Positions 36,212-46,484 are shown, numbered from the stretch's first letter. The stretch is 64,000 nt of DNA from Cervus elaphus (GCF_910594005.1 NC_057827.1:4836001-4900000); one strand, 5' to 3'. Notes: generated by a model not told the origin, from the letters alone. Program-made: numbers and translations.

Positions 36212-37560
36212 GCACAAAATGCTATTCCTGTGGTTGTCAAGCTCAAAGACCCACACTTATTCCCACATAAGAAGCAGTATCCACTGAAACCTGAGGTTAA
36301 GGAAGGGTTAAAACCCATCATTGAGAATTTAAAGGAACAGGGACTATTAGTTCCCTGTAACAGTCCATGCAACACTCCTATTTTGGGTGTAAAAAAATCA
36401 AATGATAAATGGAGATTAGTTCAAGATTTATGAATAATAAATGAGGCTGTGGTTCCTTTACACCCTGTGGTGCCTAATCCTTATACTCTATTGTCTGAAA
36501 TTCCTGAACGAGCCAAATATTTTTCAGTAATTGATTTGAAAGATGCCTTCTATTCAGTGCCTTTGGCAGAGGAAAGTCAATTTCTATTTGCCTTTGAAGA
36601 CCCTACACAGCCAGCTTCCCAGTTAACCTGGACAGTTTTGCCGCAGGGATTTCGTGACAGTCCTCACTTGTTTGGACAGTTTGTCACGAGATCTACAAAA
36701 CTTTAATAGCTCTGAAGCGGTAGTGTTACAATATGTAGATGATATTTTGCTCTGTGCTGAGACAGAGGAAGCTTGTTCACGAGCCTCAGAAGATTTCTTA
36801 AACTTTCTGGCAGACTGCGGTTACAAGGCATCAAGAGAAAAGGCTCAGCTTTGTCAACAATCTGTTAGATATCTGGGCCTAATCATCTCAGAAGGGACTA
36901 GGGCCATAGGCCCTGAGAGAATTAAACCTATACTAAACCATCCCCTACCTATGACTTTAAGACAATTGAGAGGATTTTTGGGAATCACAGGCTACTGTCG
37001 TATTTGGATTCCGAGCTATGGGGAACTTGCCCGGCCTTTATATAAACTTATAGCTGAAACTCAGCAGGCCCAAACCGACAAACTGGTTTGGTCTCCAGAT
37101 ACTCAAAAGGCTTTTAAGTTTCTTCAGACTGCTCTCCTGCAAGCTCCGGCTTTGAGTTTGCCCACAGGGTCAGAATTTAACCTGTTTGTCACTGAAAGAA
37201 AAGGTATGGCCTTGGGAGTTTTGACACAACCCCGGGGGCCTCACCAGCAACCTATTGCTTATCTAAGCAAAGAATTAGATGTAATTGCACGTGGGTGGCC
37301 CCACTGCCTAAGAGTAATTGGGGCAACGGCTTTATTAGCACCTGAAGCTTTAAAAATAATTAATGGGCGAAACCTTACCGTACTGACTTCTCATGATGTG
37401 AGTGGAATCTTAAATTCTAAGGTTAATATTTGGATGACAGACAGTAGACTTCTTAAATATCAGTCACTGTTGTTAGAAGGACCAGTAACTAAGCTTAAAG
37501 TTTGTGGAAATTTAAATCCTGACACTTTCCTTCCTGAGAAGGAAGATGAAACACCTGATC
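36212..37560 (+). pseudogene. Reverse transcriptase domain of pol (broken)
   Basis: Finger and palm motifs are recognisable: the first catalytic Asp in VIDLKDAF (codon 36533-36535), LPQGFRDSP, and YVDD at 36732-36743 holding the other two metal-binding aspartates. A TGA at 36431 interrupts the fingers, and the frame changes between LPQGF and YVDD. The connection-like thumb region continues to about 37.56 kb without further breaks. The YVDD form (Val rather than Met) is the usual gammaretroviral one. Confidence 0.88.
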
Positions 37561-38216
37561 ACGATTGTTCCCAATTCCTAACTTTAAACTATGCAGCTCG
37601 GGAGGATCTAATGGATACCCCATTAGACAATCCTGACATGGAAATATTTACAGACGGCAGTTCTTTTGTTCGGGATGGAAAGCGCAAAGCAGGTTACGCT
37701 GTGGTGACTGCTGAACAGGTTTTAGAAGCAAAATCTCTCCCCCAGGGAACCAGTGCCCAGTTAGCGGAGCTTGTGGCTCTGACCCGAGCTCTAGAGTTAA
37801 GCAAAGGGCAGCGAGTGAATATCTACACTGATTCTAAGTATGCTTATTTGACTTTACATGCTCATGCTGCAATATGGAAAGAAAGACAGTTTAAAACAGC
37901 AACAGGAGAACCTATTAAGCATTTCAGAGAGATTGAGAGACTTTTAACTGCTATCTATTGTCCTAAAGAAGTAGCGGTTATGCATTGCAAAGGGCACAGC
38001 AGGGATGGGAGTAAAGTAGCTGCCGGTAACCTGCTGGCTGATTCTCAAGCCAAAAAAGCGGCACTTTACAAAACCCCCTCCCTACAGACGCCTTTGATCT
38101 GGACAGGTCCTGTGGAACAGGAAAAACCACAATATACTGAGGAAGAATTAGAAAGATATGAGAAAAGAGGAGCAAAGATTACTGATAAAGGATGGTTACA
38201 GTCCGAGGATGGATGA
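37561..38216 (+). pseudogene. RNase H domain of pol
   Basis: The domain is open throughout and keeps the acidic residues of retroviral RNase H: Asp in FTDGSS (codon 37653-37655), Glu in QLAELVAL, Asp in YTDSKYAY and the final Asp in LLADSQAKK. It is followed by a TGA at 38214 that separates it from integrase in the same frame. Confidence 0.85.
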
Positions 38217-39218
38217 TTAATAATTCCTGAAAATGCTCAGTGGAAAATTCTTAAGGGTTTACACCAGAGTTTTCATTTGGGTGTAGAAAGTACTTACCAG
38301 ATGGCTTCTCGTTTGTTTGAAGGTAAAAATATAATGAAAACTTTAAAGAACATTATCAAACGGTGTGAGGTATGTCAGAAAAATAACCCAAAGACTGAAA
38401 AGCTAGCAAAATCTGGATTACAACGAAAGGGAAAGTATCCTGGAGAAGACTGGGAAATTGATTTTACTCATATGCCAAAAGCTAATGGATATTCTTGCTT
38501 ACAAGTTTGGGTGGATACTTTTACTGGATGGATTGAGGCGTTCCCCTGTCGTAGTGAACAAGCTAAGGAGGTTATAAAGATTTTAATCCATAAAATTATC
38601 CCCAGGTTTGGGCTGCCACGGAGCCTTCAGAGCGACAATGGTTCTGCCTTTAAATCTGCTGTAACTCAGGGGGTGTCTAAAGCTCTAGGAATAGAGTATC
38701 ACTTACACTGTTCCTGGAGACCCCAATCCTCAGGAAAGGTTGAAAAAGCTAATGACATTATCAAAAGACATCTGCGAAAATTAATTCAAGAAACGCAGGA
38801 CAACTGGATTAAAGTCCTACCCATAGCTTTAATGAGGGCTCGAACTGCCCCCAAAAAGGAGGGACTGTCCCCCTTTGAATGTATTTATGGAAGGCCTTTC
38901 TTACGCACAGACATTGTTATAGATCCTGAGGCCTTAGAGTTAACTAATTATGTAACTCAACTCTCAGCTTTTCAACAGGCATTAACAGAACTCTGGGAGA
39001 TGACTCCTGACCCAGCCTCTGAATCCAGCAAGCCTCTATTTGAGCCAGGAACCGAGGTCCTCATAAAAACATTGGGATCTGGGGGCTCATCCCTCGAGCC
39101 CCTCTGGGAAGGCCCTTACCAGGTTATTCTTTCTTCTCCCACAGCTGTCAAAGTCCCAGGAATTGATTTGTGGGTACATCACACTCGAGTTAAGAGGTGG
39201 CACCCTGACCAGAACTAA
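38217..39218 (+). pseudogene. Integrase domain of pol (open, but cut off by the upstream TGA)
   Basis: The N-terminal zinc site is complete: His at 38262 and 38274 (H-X3-H) and Cys at 38364 and 38373 (C-X2-C). The catalytic triad is present as Asp 38460-38462 (EIDFTHM), Asp 38634-38636 (LQSDNGS) and Glu 38742-38744 (GKVEKAN), with 35 residues between the second Asp and the Glu. A GPY-type motif (LWEGPYQVIL) lies near the end. No stop falls inside the domain before TAA at 39216. It does not overlap env, whose start is about 50 bp further on. Confidence 0.88.
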
Positions 39219-39249
39219 GTGATGTCATTTCATGTTTTTACTTTCTATG

Positions 39250-39270
39250 CTCTGACTTTGTATGTTTCAG
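39250..39270 (+). other. Putative env splice acceptor
   Basis: A T-rich stretch ends TATGTTTCAG at 39270, immediately before an ATG. This is the expected 3' splice site for a spliced env mRNA using the donor at 33272. Confidence 0.55.
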
Positions 39271-39654
39271 ATGGGCCTGATAATCTATGTGAGCCTACTT
39301 CTGCTGACTCCAGAAATCCTGAGTCTGCCCTTTGATCCTCAAGACAATGCCTTCCTGTCCTGGGCTCACTCCTATGCTGCATTCCACAATCGGTCTAACT
39401 GCTGGGTCTGCAGAGCACTCCCCTCCTCATCAGTGAAAGGCTTCCCGTGGTGGACATCTCCACTTCAAAAAAAAGACTTTCTCCAAGTCTGTGAATACCT
39501 TCCACAACAATCACAGGTGATGCCTCTTCTTCTTCTGATGACATCTAACAACCCTAGAATGGACTGGTGCAATACTTTGTACCTTAACTATGGACATAAC
39601 GTGACTTTTAATACTGATTGTTTTGTTTTTGCTGTTTGCTCCCTGCATCTGTAA
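39271..39654 (+). pseudogene. env: Env remnant: N-terminal surface-unit fragment (127 codons)
   Basis: I chose the ATG at 39271 because it follows the splice acceptor directly and opens a hydrophobic signal peptide (MGLIIYVSLLLL). An in-frame ATG at 39262 lies upstream of the acceptor. The fragment has N-glycosylation sequons (NRS near residue 40, NVT near 111) and a CWVC motif at residues 44-47, the CXXC kind found in gammaretroviral surface subunits. After about 39604 the reading leaves surface-unit sequence and enters the transmembrane region in the wrong frame, ending at TAA 39652. Normal gammaretroviral Env is roughly 500-650 residues, so most of the surface unit, the furin site, fusion peptide and TM ectodomain are absent. 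Confidence 0.82.
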
Positions 39655-39784
39655 CTGTGTAACTGGATTTGTTTCTAGTCGCATGAAAGCTTTTAAGTTA
39701 CAAATGGTTGCTCAAACTCCTGCTATCACTGCAGCTTCTTCCGACTACTATTTGGGGCCCCTGGATCAGACATCCTCACTATGA
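39611..39784 (+). pseudogene. env: Env remnant: transmembrane helix and cytoplasmic tail
   Basis: In a frame different from the surface-unit fragment there is a hydrophobic run (ILIVLFLLFAPC) followed by CICNCVTGF and a polar tail ending at TGA 39782-39784. The cysteine pair just after a membrane helix and the length to the stop fit the end of a gammaretroviral TM subunit. It joins the surface fragment at about 39604-39612, which places the deletion junction. Confidence 0.75.
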
Positions 39785-39913
39785 GGATTAGGAGAATATG
39801 TTGCCTCACCAATTTAGGGACAACGCCCCTTGTCAGCTCGGAAGCAGTTATGGAATGGAAACGATGCCCCTTTTCCCTAGGCAACATAATTCTCCTAAAA
39901 GAAAAGGGGGGAA
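39785..39913 (+). other. Region between env and 3' LTR, with polypurine tract at 39897-39913
   Basis: No coding sequence is supported after the TM stop. The last 17 bases, AAAAGAAAAGGGGGGAA at 39897-39913, form an uninterrupted polypurine tract abutting the 3' LTR. In retroviruses this tract primes plus-strand DNA synthesis. Confidence 0.82.
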
Positions 39914-40604
39914 TGAGAGGGTAACAGGCAGGAAGGCCAGGGGTCTCCAAATGGAGGAAAGAGGCTGTAAGTGCCAGACATTTTTATGTCTCTTAAATGG
40001 CAAGAAGAAACAAACCAGCAATCTGTTTTTCATTCTCTATACACATTTAAAAGGAGGTTTCTCTAACATTCTGTGTTGCCATGACACCTGGTCTCACCTA
40101 AAGCTAACCACTCTCAAACTTTGAGTTAACCAATACATGCCTTTTTCGTATGGAAATGTGGTCTTAAGCTATGTTAATGAACCCCAGACTCAATCTTCAA
40201 GTTGGTTCCGCTAAACAGCCTAACTTACTTCCTCAGGTATTGTTCTCCTAATCTATGTAAACGGAACTATTTGTTGGTATTCTGCCCTTCTAAAAGATTC
40301 AAGTCAATCGTTTTATGGCCTGGGATGAATTATCTGATGCCATTCTAAATTTTATGACATTCCTTTCATTTCATTAACAGACTGTGAGTGACTATATAAC
40401 ATACAGCTAAAGACAAGGAGGGGGGTACTCTTTTGCCCCCTTCTGATGCCTATGTCAGAAGCTTTCTCTATCTCCTTTATACTTTAATAAAACTTTATTA
40501 CACAAAAGCTCTGAGCGATCCAGCCTCGTCTCTGGTCCCGGATTGAATTCGTCTCCTCCGGAGGCCAAGAATCCCGCGTCTTATCGTTCAGCAACAACCT
40601 TTCA
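39914..40604 (+). repeat. 3' LTR (691 bp)
   Basis: It begins TGAGAGGGTAAC after the polypurine tract and ends CAACAACCTTTCA, the canonical TG...CA ends. TATATAA lies at 40393-40399 and AATAAA at 40486-40491. Relative to the 5' LTR it carries eight base differences and lacks one T. The satellite resumes at 40605 with the target duplication. Confidence 0.92.
40486..40491 (+). terminator. Polyadenylation signal AATAAA of the 3' LTR
   Basis: AATAAA in TACTTTAATAAAACTTT is the signal that would end the proviral transcript; cleavage is expected shortly downstream within the LTR. Confidence 0.75.
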
Positions 40605-40608
40605 CCTT
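40605..40608. repeat. Target site duplication CCTT, 3' side of provirus
   Basis: CCTT follows the CA end of the 3' LTR and continues as CCTTTCCACGTGCC, the satellite sequence that should follow the integration point. Confidence 0.85.
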
Positions 40609-41400
40609 TCCACGTGCCACAGGAATCCTGGGACTCCTATCAAGTTTCACGAGGAGTCAGGCATCGTCTCCTTTGGAGGCCCTGATCTCCGCGTACCTCT
40701 GGAGTTTTCAAAGGATGTGAGGCCTCCGGTCGCGATGAGGTGGGGAACTAGGTCTTTCTCTGTGGTCTTCACAGGGGTTTCAGACATCCTTGCGTCTTGG
40801 GAGATGCAAGACGAGCCTGCATTCAAGTCACTGCAGGGATATTCGGCCTTAGTTCGAGTCAGGGCATCGCGGTGTCCATTCCACATGAGGCCACAAACTC
40901 AGGGTCCCTCTCACATACCTAGAGCTGAGAGAAGCCTCCTCTTGAGGTGCTTGTGGTAAGGTGGTATTCCTCTGGAGTCGAAGCCAGGGACTAACCTCTC
41001 ATCTCAGGTTGATTTTTGGTCCACGGAGCTCTTTCGTGTTTCTACAGTGACCTCAGGATCCCTCTAGCATTGAAACAGTGTTCTTGGGGTTTCTCTGGAG
41101 TGCCATCAAGGAAATCAAGGCTCCTTTCATGTGTGATGTGCAACACTGAATTGCTCTGCACGCAGTGCAGGGGAATCGGGCCTCATCTCGCGGCGAGGGG
41201 GAAGTCTCATGGTTTTTCTCGAGTTGCGGCGGGAACCTGGGGTATATTTTCGAGTTACGACGGGGATGGTCCTTCCACACACGTGTTTGTTCAGCGACGT
41301 CAGGACTCCTGCCTAGTTGCGAGGGACATCTCGCAATTCTCCTCGAGGCTTGGCAGGGCAATTGGGATGCCTCTCCAGCTGAGGCGGGAGGCCAAGGGTC

Positions 41401-41404
41401 CCTT
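41401..41404. repeat. Target site duplication CCTT, 5' side of solo LTR
   Basis: Same four bases, at the same monomer position, as for the provirus. Confidence 0.82.
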
Positions 41405-42096
41405 TGAGAGGGTAACAGGCAGGAAGGCCAGGGGTCTCCAAATGGAGGAAAGAGGCTGTAATTGCCAGACATTTTTATCTCTCTTAAATGGCAAGAAGAA
41501 ACAAACCAGCGATCTGTTTTTCATTCTCTATACAAATTTAAAAGGAGGTTTCTCTTAACATTCTGTGTTGCCATGACACCTGGTCTCACCTAAAGCTAAC
41601 CACTCTCAAACTTTGAGTTAACCAATACATGCCTTTTTCGTATGGAAATGTGGTCTTAAGCTATGTTAATGAACCCCAGACTCAATCTTCAAGTTGGTTC
41701 CGCTAAATGGCCTAACTTACTTCCTCAGGTATTGTTCTCCTAATCTATGTAAACGGAACTATTTGTTGGTATTCTGCCCTTCTAAAAGATTCAAGTCAAT
41801 CGTTTTATGGCCTGGGATGAATTATCTGATGCCATTCTAAATTTTATGACATTCCTTTCATTTCATTAACAGACTGTGAGTGACTATATAACATACAGCT
41901 AAAGACTAGGAGGGGGGTACTCTTTTGCCCCCTTCTGATGCCTATGTCAGAAGCTTTCTCTATCTCCTTTATACTTTAATAAAGCTTTATTACACAAAAG
42001 CTCTGAGCGATCCAGCCTCGTCTCTGGCCCCGGATTGAATTCGTCTACTCCGGAGGCCAAGAATCCCGCGTCTTATCGTTCAGTAACAACCTTTCA
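41405..42096 (+). mobile_element. Solo LTR of the same retrovirus (692 bp)
   Basis: Complete LTR with TG...CA ends, TATATAA at 41885-41891 and AATAAA at 41978-41983, no internal viral sequence, and CCTT on both sides. It is identical to the 5' LTR of the provirus from its first base to 41983. At 41984, 42028, 42047 and 42084 it has bases found in neither proviral LTR, and its last base agrees with the 3' LTR. A solo LTR arises from recombination between the two LTRs of a provirus. Confidence 0.93.
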
Positions 42097-42100
42097 CCTT
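42097..42100. repeat. Target site duplication CCTT, 3' side of solo LTR
   Basis: CCTT follows the CA end at 42096 and runs on as CCTTTCCACGTGCC, as after the provirus. Confidence 0.82.
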
Positions 42101-44099
42101 TCCACGTGCCACAGGAATCCTGGGACTCCTATGAAGTTTCACGAGGAGTCAGGCATCGTCTCCTTTGGAGGCCCTGATCTCCGCGTACCTCTGGAGTTTT
42201 CAAAGGATGTGAGGCCTCCGGTCGCGATGAGGTGGGGAACTAGGTCTTTCTCTGTGGTCTTCACCGGGGATTCAGACATCCTTGCGTCTTGGGAGATGCA
42301 AGACGAGCCTGCATTCAAGTCACTGCAGGGATATTCGGCCTTAGTTCGAGTCAGGGCATCGCGGTGTCCATTCCACATGAGGCCACAAACTCAGGGTCCC
42401 TCTCACATACCTAGGGCTGAGAGAAGCCTCCTCTTGAGGTGCTTGTGGTAAGGTGGTATTCCTCTGGAGTCGAAGCCAGGGACTAACCTCTCATCTCGAG
42501 TTGATTTTTGGTCGACGGAGCTCTTTCGTGTTGCTACAGTGACCTCAGGATCCCTCTAGCCTTGAAACAGTGTTCTTGGGGTTTCTCTGGAGTGCCATCA
42601 AGGAAATCAACGCTCCTTTCATGTGTGATGTGCAACACGGAATTGCTCTGCACGCAGTGCAGGGGAATCGGGCCTCATCTCGCGGCGAGGGGAAAGTCTC
42701 ATGGTTTTTCTCGAGGTGCGGCGGGAACCTGGGGTATATTCTCAAGTTACGACGGGGATGGCCCTTCCACACACGTGTTTGTTCAGCGACGTCAGGACTC
42801 CTGCCTAGTTGCGAGGGACAACTCGGGATTCTCCTCGAGGCTTGGCAGGGCAATTGGGACGCCTCTCCAGCTGAGGCGGGAGACCAAGTGTCCCTTTCCA
42901 CGTGCCACTGGAATCCTGGGACTCCTATCAAGATTCACTAGGAGTCAGGCATCGTCTCCTTTGGAGGCACTGATCTCCGCGTACCTCTGGAGTTTTCTAA
43001 GGATGTGAGGCCTCCGGTCGCGACGAGGTGGGGAACTAGGTCTTTCTTTGTGGTCTCCACAGGGGATTCAGACATCCTTTCGTCTTGGGAGATGCAAGAC
43101 GAGCCTGCATTCAAGTCACTGCAGGGATATCCGGCCTTATTTCGAGCCAGGGCATCGCAGTGTCCATTCCACTTGAGGCTGCAAACTCACGGTCCCTCTC
43201 AAATACCTAGAGCTGAGAGAAGCCTCCTCTTGAGGTGCTTGTGGTAAGATGGTATTCCGCTGTAGTCGAAGCCAGGGACTAACCTCTCATCTCGAGTTGA
43301 TTTTTGGTCCACGGAGCTCTTTCGTGTTGCTACAGTGACCTCAGGATCCCTCTAGCCTTGAAACAGTGTTCTTGGGGATTCTCTGGAGTGCCATCTAGGA
43401 AATCAAGGATCCTTTCATGTGTGATGTGCAACACGGCATTGCTCTGCATGCAGTGCAGGGGAATCGGGCCTCATCTCGCGGCGAGGGGGAAGTCTCATGG
43501 TTTTTCTCGAGTTGCGGCGGGAACCTGGGGTATATTCTCGAGTTACGACGGGGATGGCCCTTCCAAACACGTGTTTGTTCAGCGACGTCAGGACTCCTGC
43601 CTGGTTGTGAGGGACAACTCGGGATTCTCCTCGAGGCTTGGCAGGGCAATTGGGTCGCTACTCCAGCTGAGGCGGGAGACCAAGTGTCCCTTTCCACGTG
43701 CCACAGGAATCCTGGGACTCCGATCAAGTTTCACGAGGAGTCAGGCATTGTCTCCTTTGGAAGCACTGATCTCCGCGTACCTCTGGGGTTTTCAAAGAAT
43801 GTGAGGCCTCCGGTCGCGATGAGGTGTGGAACTAGGTCTTTCTCTGTGGTCTCCACAGGGGATTCAGACATCCTTTCGTCTTGGGAGGTGCAAGACGAAC
43901 CTGCATTCAAATCACTGCAGGGATATCCGGCCTTATTTCGAGTCAGGGCATCGCGGTGGCCATTCCACTTGAGGCCGCAAACTCAGGGTCCCTCTCACAT
44001 ACCTAGAGCTGAGAGAAGCCTCCTCATGAGGTGCTTTTGGTAAGGTGGTATTCCTCTGGAGTCGAAGCAAGGGACTAACCTCTCATCTCGAGTTGATGT

Positions 44100-46484
44100 T
44101 TGGTTCACGGAGCTCTTTCGTGTTGCTACAGTGACCTCAGGATCCCTCTAGCCTTGCAACAGTGTTCTTGCGCTTTCTCTGGAGCGCCAACAAGGAAATC
44201 AAGGCTCCTTTCATGTGTGATGTGCAACACGGAATTGCTCTGCACGCAGTGCAGGGGAATCGGGCCTCATCTCGTGGCGAGGGGGAAGTCTCATGGTTTT
44301 TCTCGAGTTGCGGCGGGAACCTGAGGTATATTCTCGAGTTACGACGGGGATAGCCCTTCCACACACGTGTTTGTTCAGCGACGTCAGGACTCCTGCCTAG
44401 TTGCGAGGGACAACTCGGGATTCTCCTCGAGGCTTGGCAGGGAAATTGGGACGCCTCTCCAGCTGAGGCGGGAGACCAAGGGTCCCTTTCAATCTGCCAC
44501 AGGAATCCTGGGACTCCTATCAAGTTTCATGAGAAGTCAAGCATCGTCTCTTTTGGAGGAACTGATCTCCACGTACCTCTGGAGTTTTCAAAGGATGTGA
44601 GGCCTCCGGTCGCGATGAGGTGGGGAACTAGGTCTTTCTCTGTGGTCTCAACAGGGGATTCAGACATCCTTTCGTCTTGGGAGATGCAAGACGAGCCTGC
44701 ATTCAAGTCACTGCAGGGATATCCGGCCTTATTTCGAGGCAGGGCATCGGGGTGTCCATTCCACTTGAGGCCGCAGACTCAGGGTCCCTCTCACATACCT
44801 AGAGCTGAGAGAAGCCTCCTCTTGAGGTGCTTGTGGTAAGGTGGTATTCCTCTGGAGTCGAAGCCAGGGGCTAACCTCTCATCTCGAGTTGATTTTTGGT
44901 CCACAGATCTCTTTCTTGTTGCTACAGTGACCTCAGGATTCCTCTAGCCTTGAAACAGTGTTCTTGGGGTTTCTCTGGAGTGCCATCAAGGAAATCAAGG
45001 CTCCTTTCATGTGTGATGTTCAACACGGAATTGCTCTGCACGCAGTGCAGCGGAATCGGGCCTCATCTCGCGGCGAGGGGGAAGTCTCATGGCTTTCTCG
45101 AGTTGCGGCGGGAACATGGGGTATATTCTCGAGTTACGACAGGGATGGCCCTTCCACACCCGTGTTTGTTCAGCGACGTCAGGACTCCTGCCTAGTTGCG
45201 AGGGACAACTCGGGATTCTCCTCGAGGCTTGGCAGGGCAATTAGGAGGCCTCTTCAGTTGAGGCGGGAGACCAAGGGTCCCTTTCCACGTGCCACAGGAA
45301 TCCCGGGACTCCTATCAAGTTTCACGAGGAGTCAGGCATCGTCTCCTTTGGAGGCACTGATCCCCGGATATCTCTGGAGTTTTCCAAGGATTTGAGGCCT
45401 TCGGTCGCGATGAGGTGGGGAACTAGGTCTTTCTCTGTGGTCTCCACAGGGGATTCAGACATCCTTTCGTCTTGGGAGATGCAAGACGAGCCTGCATTCA
45501 AGTCACTGCGCGGATATCTGGCCTTATTTCGAGTGAGGGCATCGCGGTGTCCATTCCGCTTGAGGCCGCAAACTCAGAGTCCCTCTCATATACTTAAACT
45601 GAGAGAATCCTCCTCCTGAGGTGCTTGTGGCAAGGTGGTATTCCTCTGGAGTCGAAGCCAGGGACTACCCTCTCATCTCGAGTTGATTTTTGGTCCACAG
45701 ATCTCTTTCTTGTTGCTACAGTGACCTCAGGATTCCTCTAGCCTTGAAACAGTGTTCTTGGCGTTTCTCTGGAGTGCCATCAAGGAAATCAAGGCTCCTT
45801 TCATGTGTGATGTGCAACACGGAATTGCTCTGCACGCAGTGCAGGGGAATCGGGCCTCATCTCTCGGCGAGGGGGAAGTCTCATGGTTTTTCTCAAGTTG
45901 CGGCAGGAACCTGGGGTATATTCTCGAATTACGACGGGGATGGCCCTTCCACACACGTGTTTGTTCAGCGACGTCAGGACTTCTGCCTAGTTGCGAGGGA
46001 CAACTCGGGATTCTCCTCGAGGCTTGGCAGGGCAATTGGGAAGCCTCTCTAGCTAAGGCGGGAGACCAAGGGTCCCTTTTCACGTGCCACAGGAATCCTG
46101 GGACTCCTATCAAGTTTCACAAGGAGTCAGGCATCGTCTCCTTTGGAGGCACTGATCTCCGCGTACCTCTGGAGTTTTCAAATGATGTGAGGCCTCCGGT
46201 CACGATGAGGTGGGGAGCTAGGTCTTTCTCTGTGTTCCCCACAGGGGATTCAAACATCCTTTCATCTTGGAAGATGCAAGACGAGCCGGCATAAAGTCAC
46301 TGCCGGGATATCCGGCCTTATTTCGAGTCAGGGCATCGCGGTGTCCATTTCACTTGAGGCCGCAAACTCAGGGTCCCTCTCACATACCTAGAGCTGAGAG
46401 AAGCCTCCTCTTGAGGTGCTTTTGGTAAGGTGGTATTCCTCTGGAGTCGAAGCCAGGGACTAACCTCTCATCTCGAGTTGATTT
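44100..46484 (+). repeat. Trimeric higher-order repeat, copy 1 (A-B-C)
   Basis: Three monomers at 44100, 44896 and 45690 carry distinct variant sets. A has CCTTGCAACAGTG and TCTGGAGCGCCA. B has GGTCCACAGATCTC, GCAGCGGAATCGG, CATGGCTTTCTCG and GGGAACATGGGG. C has CATCTCTCGGCGAGG, TCTCGAATTACGACG and TCAAATGATGTG. The order recurs 2385 bp downstream. Confidence 0.75.

Larger units (their letters stand above)
35798..39218 (+). pseudogene. pol: Retroviral pro-pol, inactivated by four in-frame TGA stops and one frameshift
   Basis: The region encodes protease, reverse transcriptase, RNase H and integrase in the normal gammaretroviral order. From the gag stop to about 36.68 kb it stays in the gag frame, interrupted by TGA at 35951, 36209 and 36431. 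Between roughly 36672 and 36690, just after the LPQGF motif, the frame changes by one small indel. The rest is open to 39218 apart from TGA at 38214. The stop at 36431 falls at the Arg of the conserved QDLR motif of reverse transcriptase. The one at 38214 falls just before LIIPE at the pol RNase H/integrase junction, where related elements usually also have a basic residue. All four are TGA. Apart from these breaks the domains keep their catalytic residues, so the damage is light and recent-looking. Confidence 0.9.
32547..40604 (+). mobile_element. Class I (gammaretrovirus-like) endogenous retrovirus, near full length, 8058 bp
   Basis: A provirus sits inside a satellite monomer without disturbing the array phase: the 389 bp before it and the 407 bp after it (not counting the duplication) add up to one 796-bp monomer. 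Its order is LTR, tRNA-Pro-type primer binding site, leader, gag, pro-pol, env, polypurine tract, LTR. Gag, protease and the first part of reverse transcriptase lie in one reading frame separated by a stop. That arrangement is known from gammaretroviruses and differs from the frameshifting beta-retroviruses. The 4-bp target duplication and the GPY/F-type integrase end agree with this. The element cannot be replication-competent as it stands: pol has four in-frame stops and one frameshift, and env has lost most of its length. I cannot name the family (Repbase/RetroTector search needed). Confidence 0.93.
40605..41404 (+). repeat. Single satellite monomer between provirus and solo LTR
   Basis: Its 800 bp equal one 796-bp monomer plus the extra 4-bp duplication: it starts and ends with CCTT at the same satellite position. 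Its first ~400 bp share a private set of variants with the start of the array after the solo LTR: GGAGGCCCTGATC, GTCTTCAC, CATCCTTGCGTC, ATATTCGGCCTTAGTTCG and CCACATGAGGCCACAAAC. Its last part shares GCGGGAGGCCAAGG with the monomer before the provirus; nearly all other monomers read GCGGGAGACCAAGG. Confidence 0.9.

Noticed and set aside
41405..42096. Solo LTR as a second, independent integration
   Set aside because: Same base position, same duplication, exactly one monomer away and shared flank variants make a duplicated insertion the better explanation.
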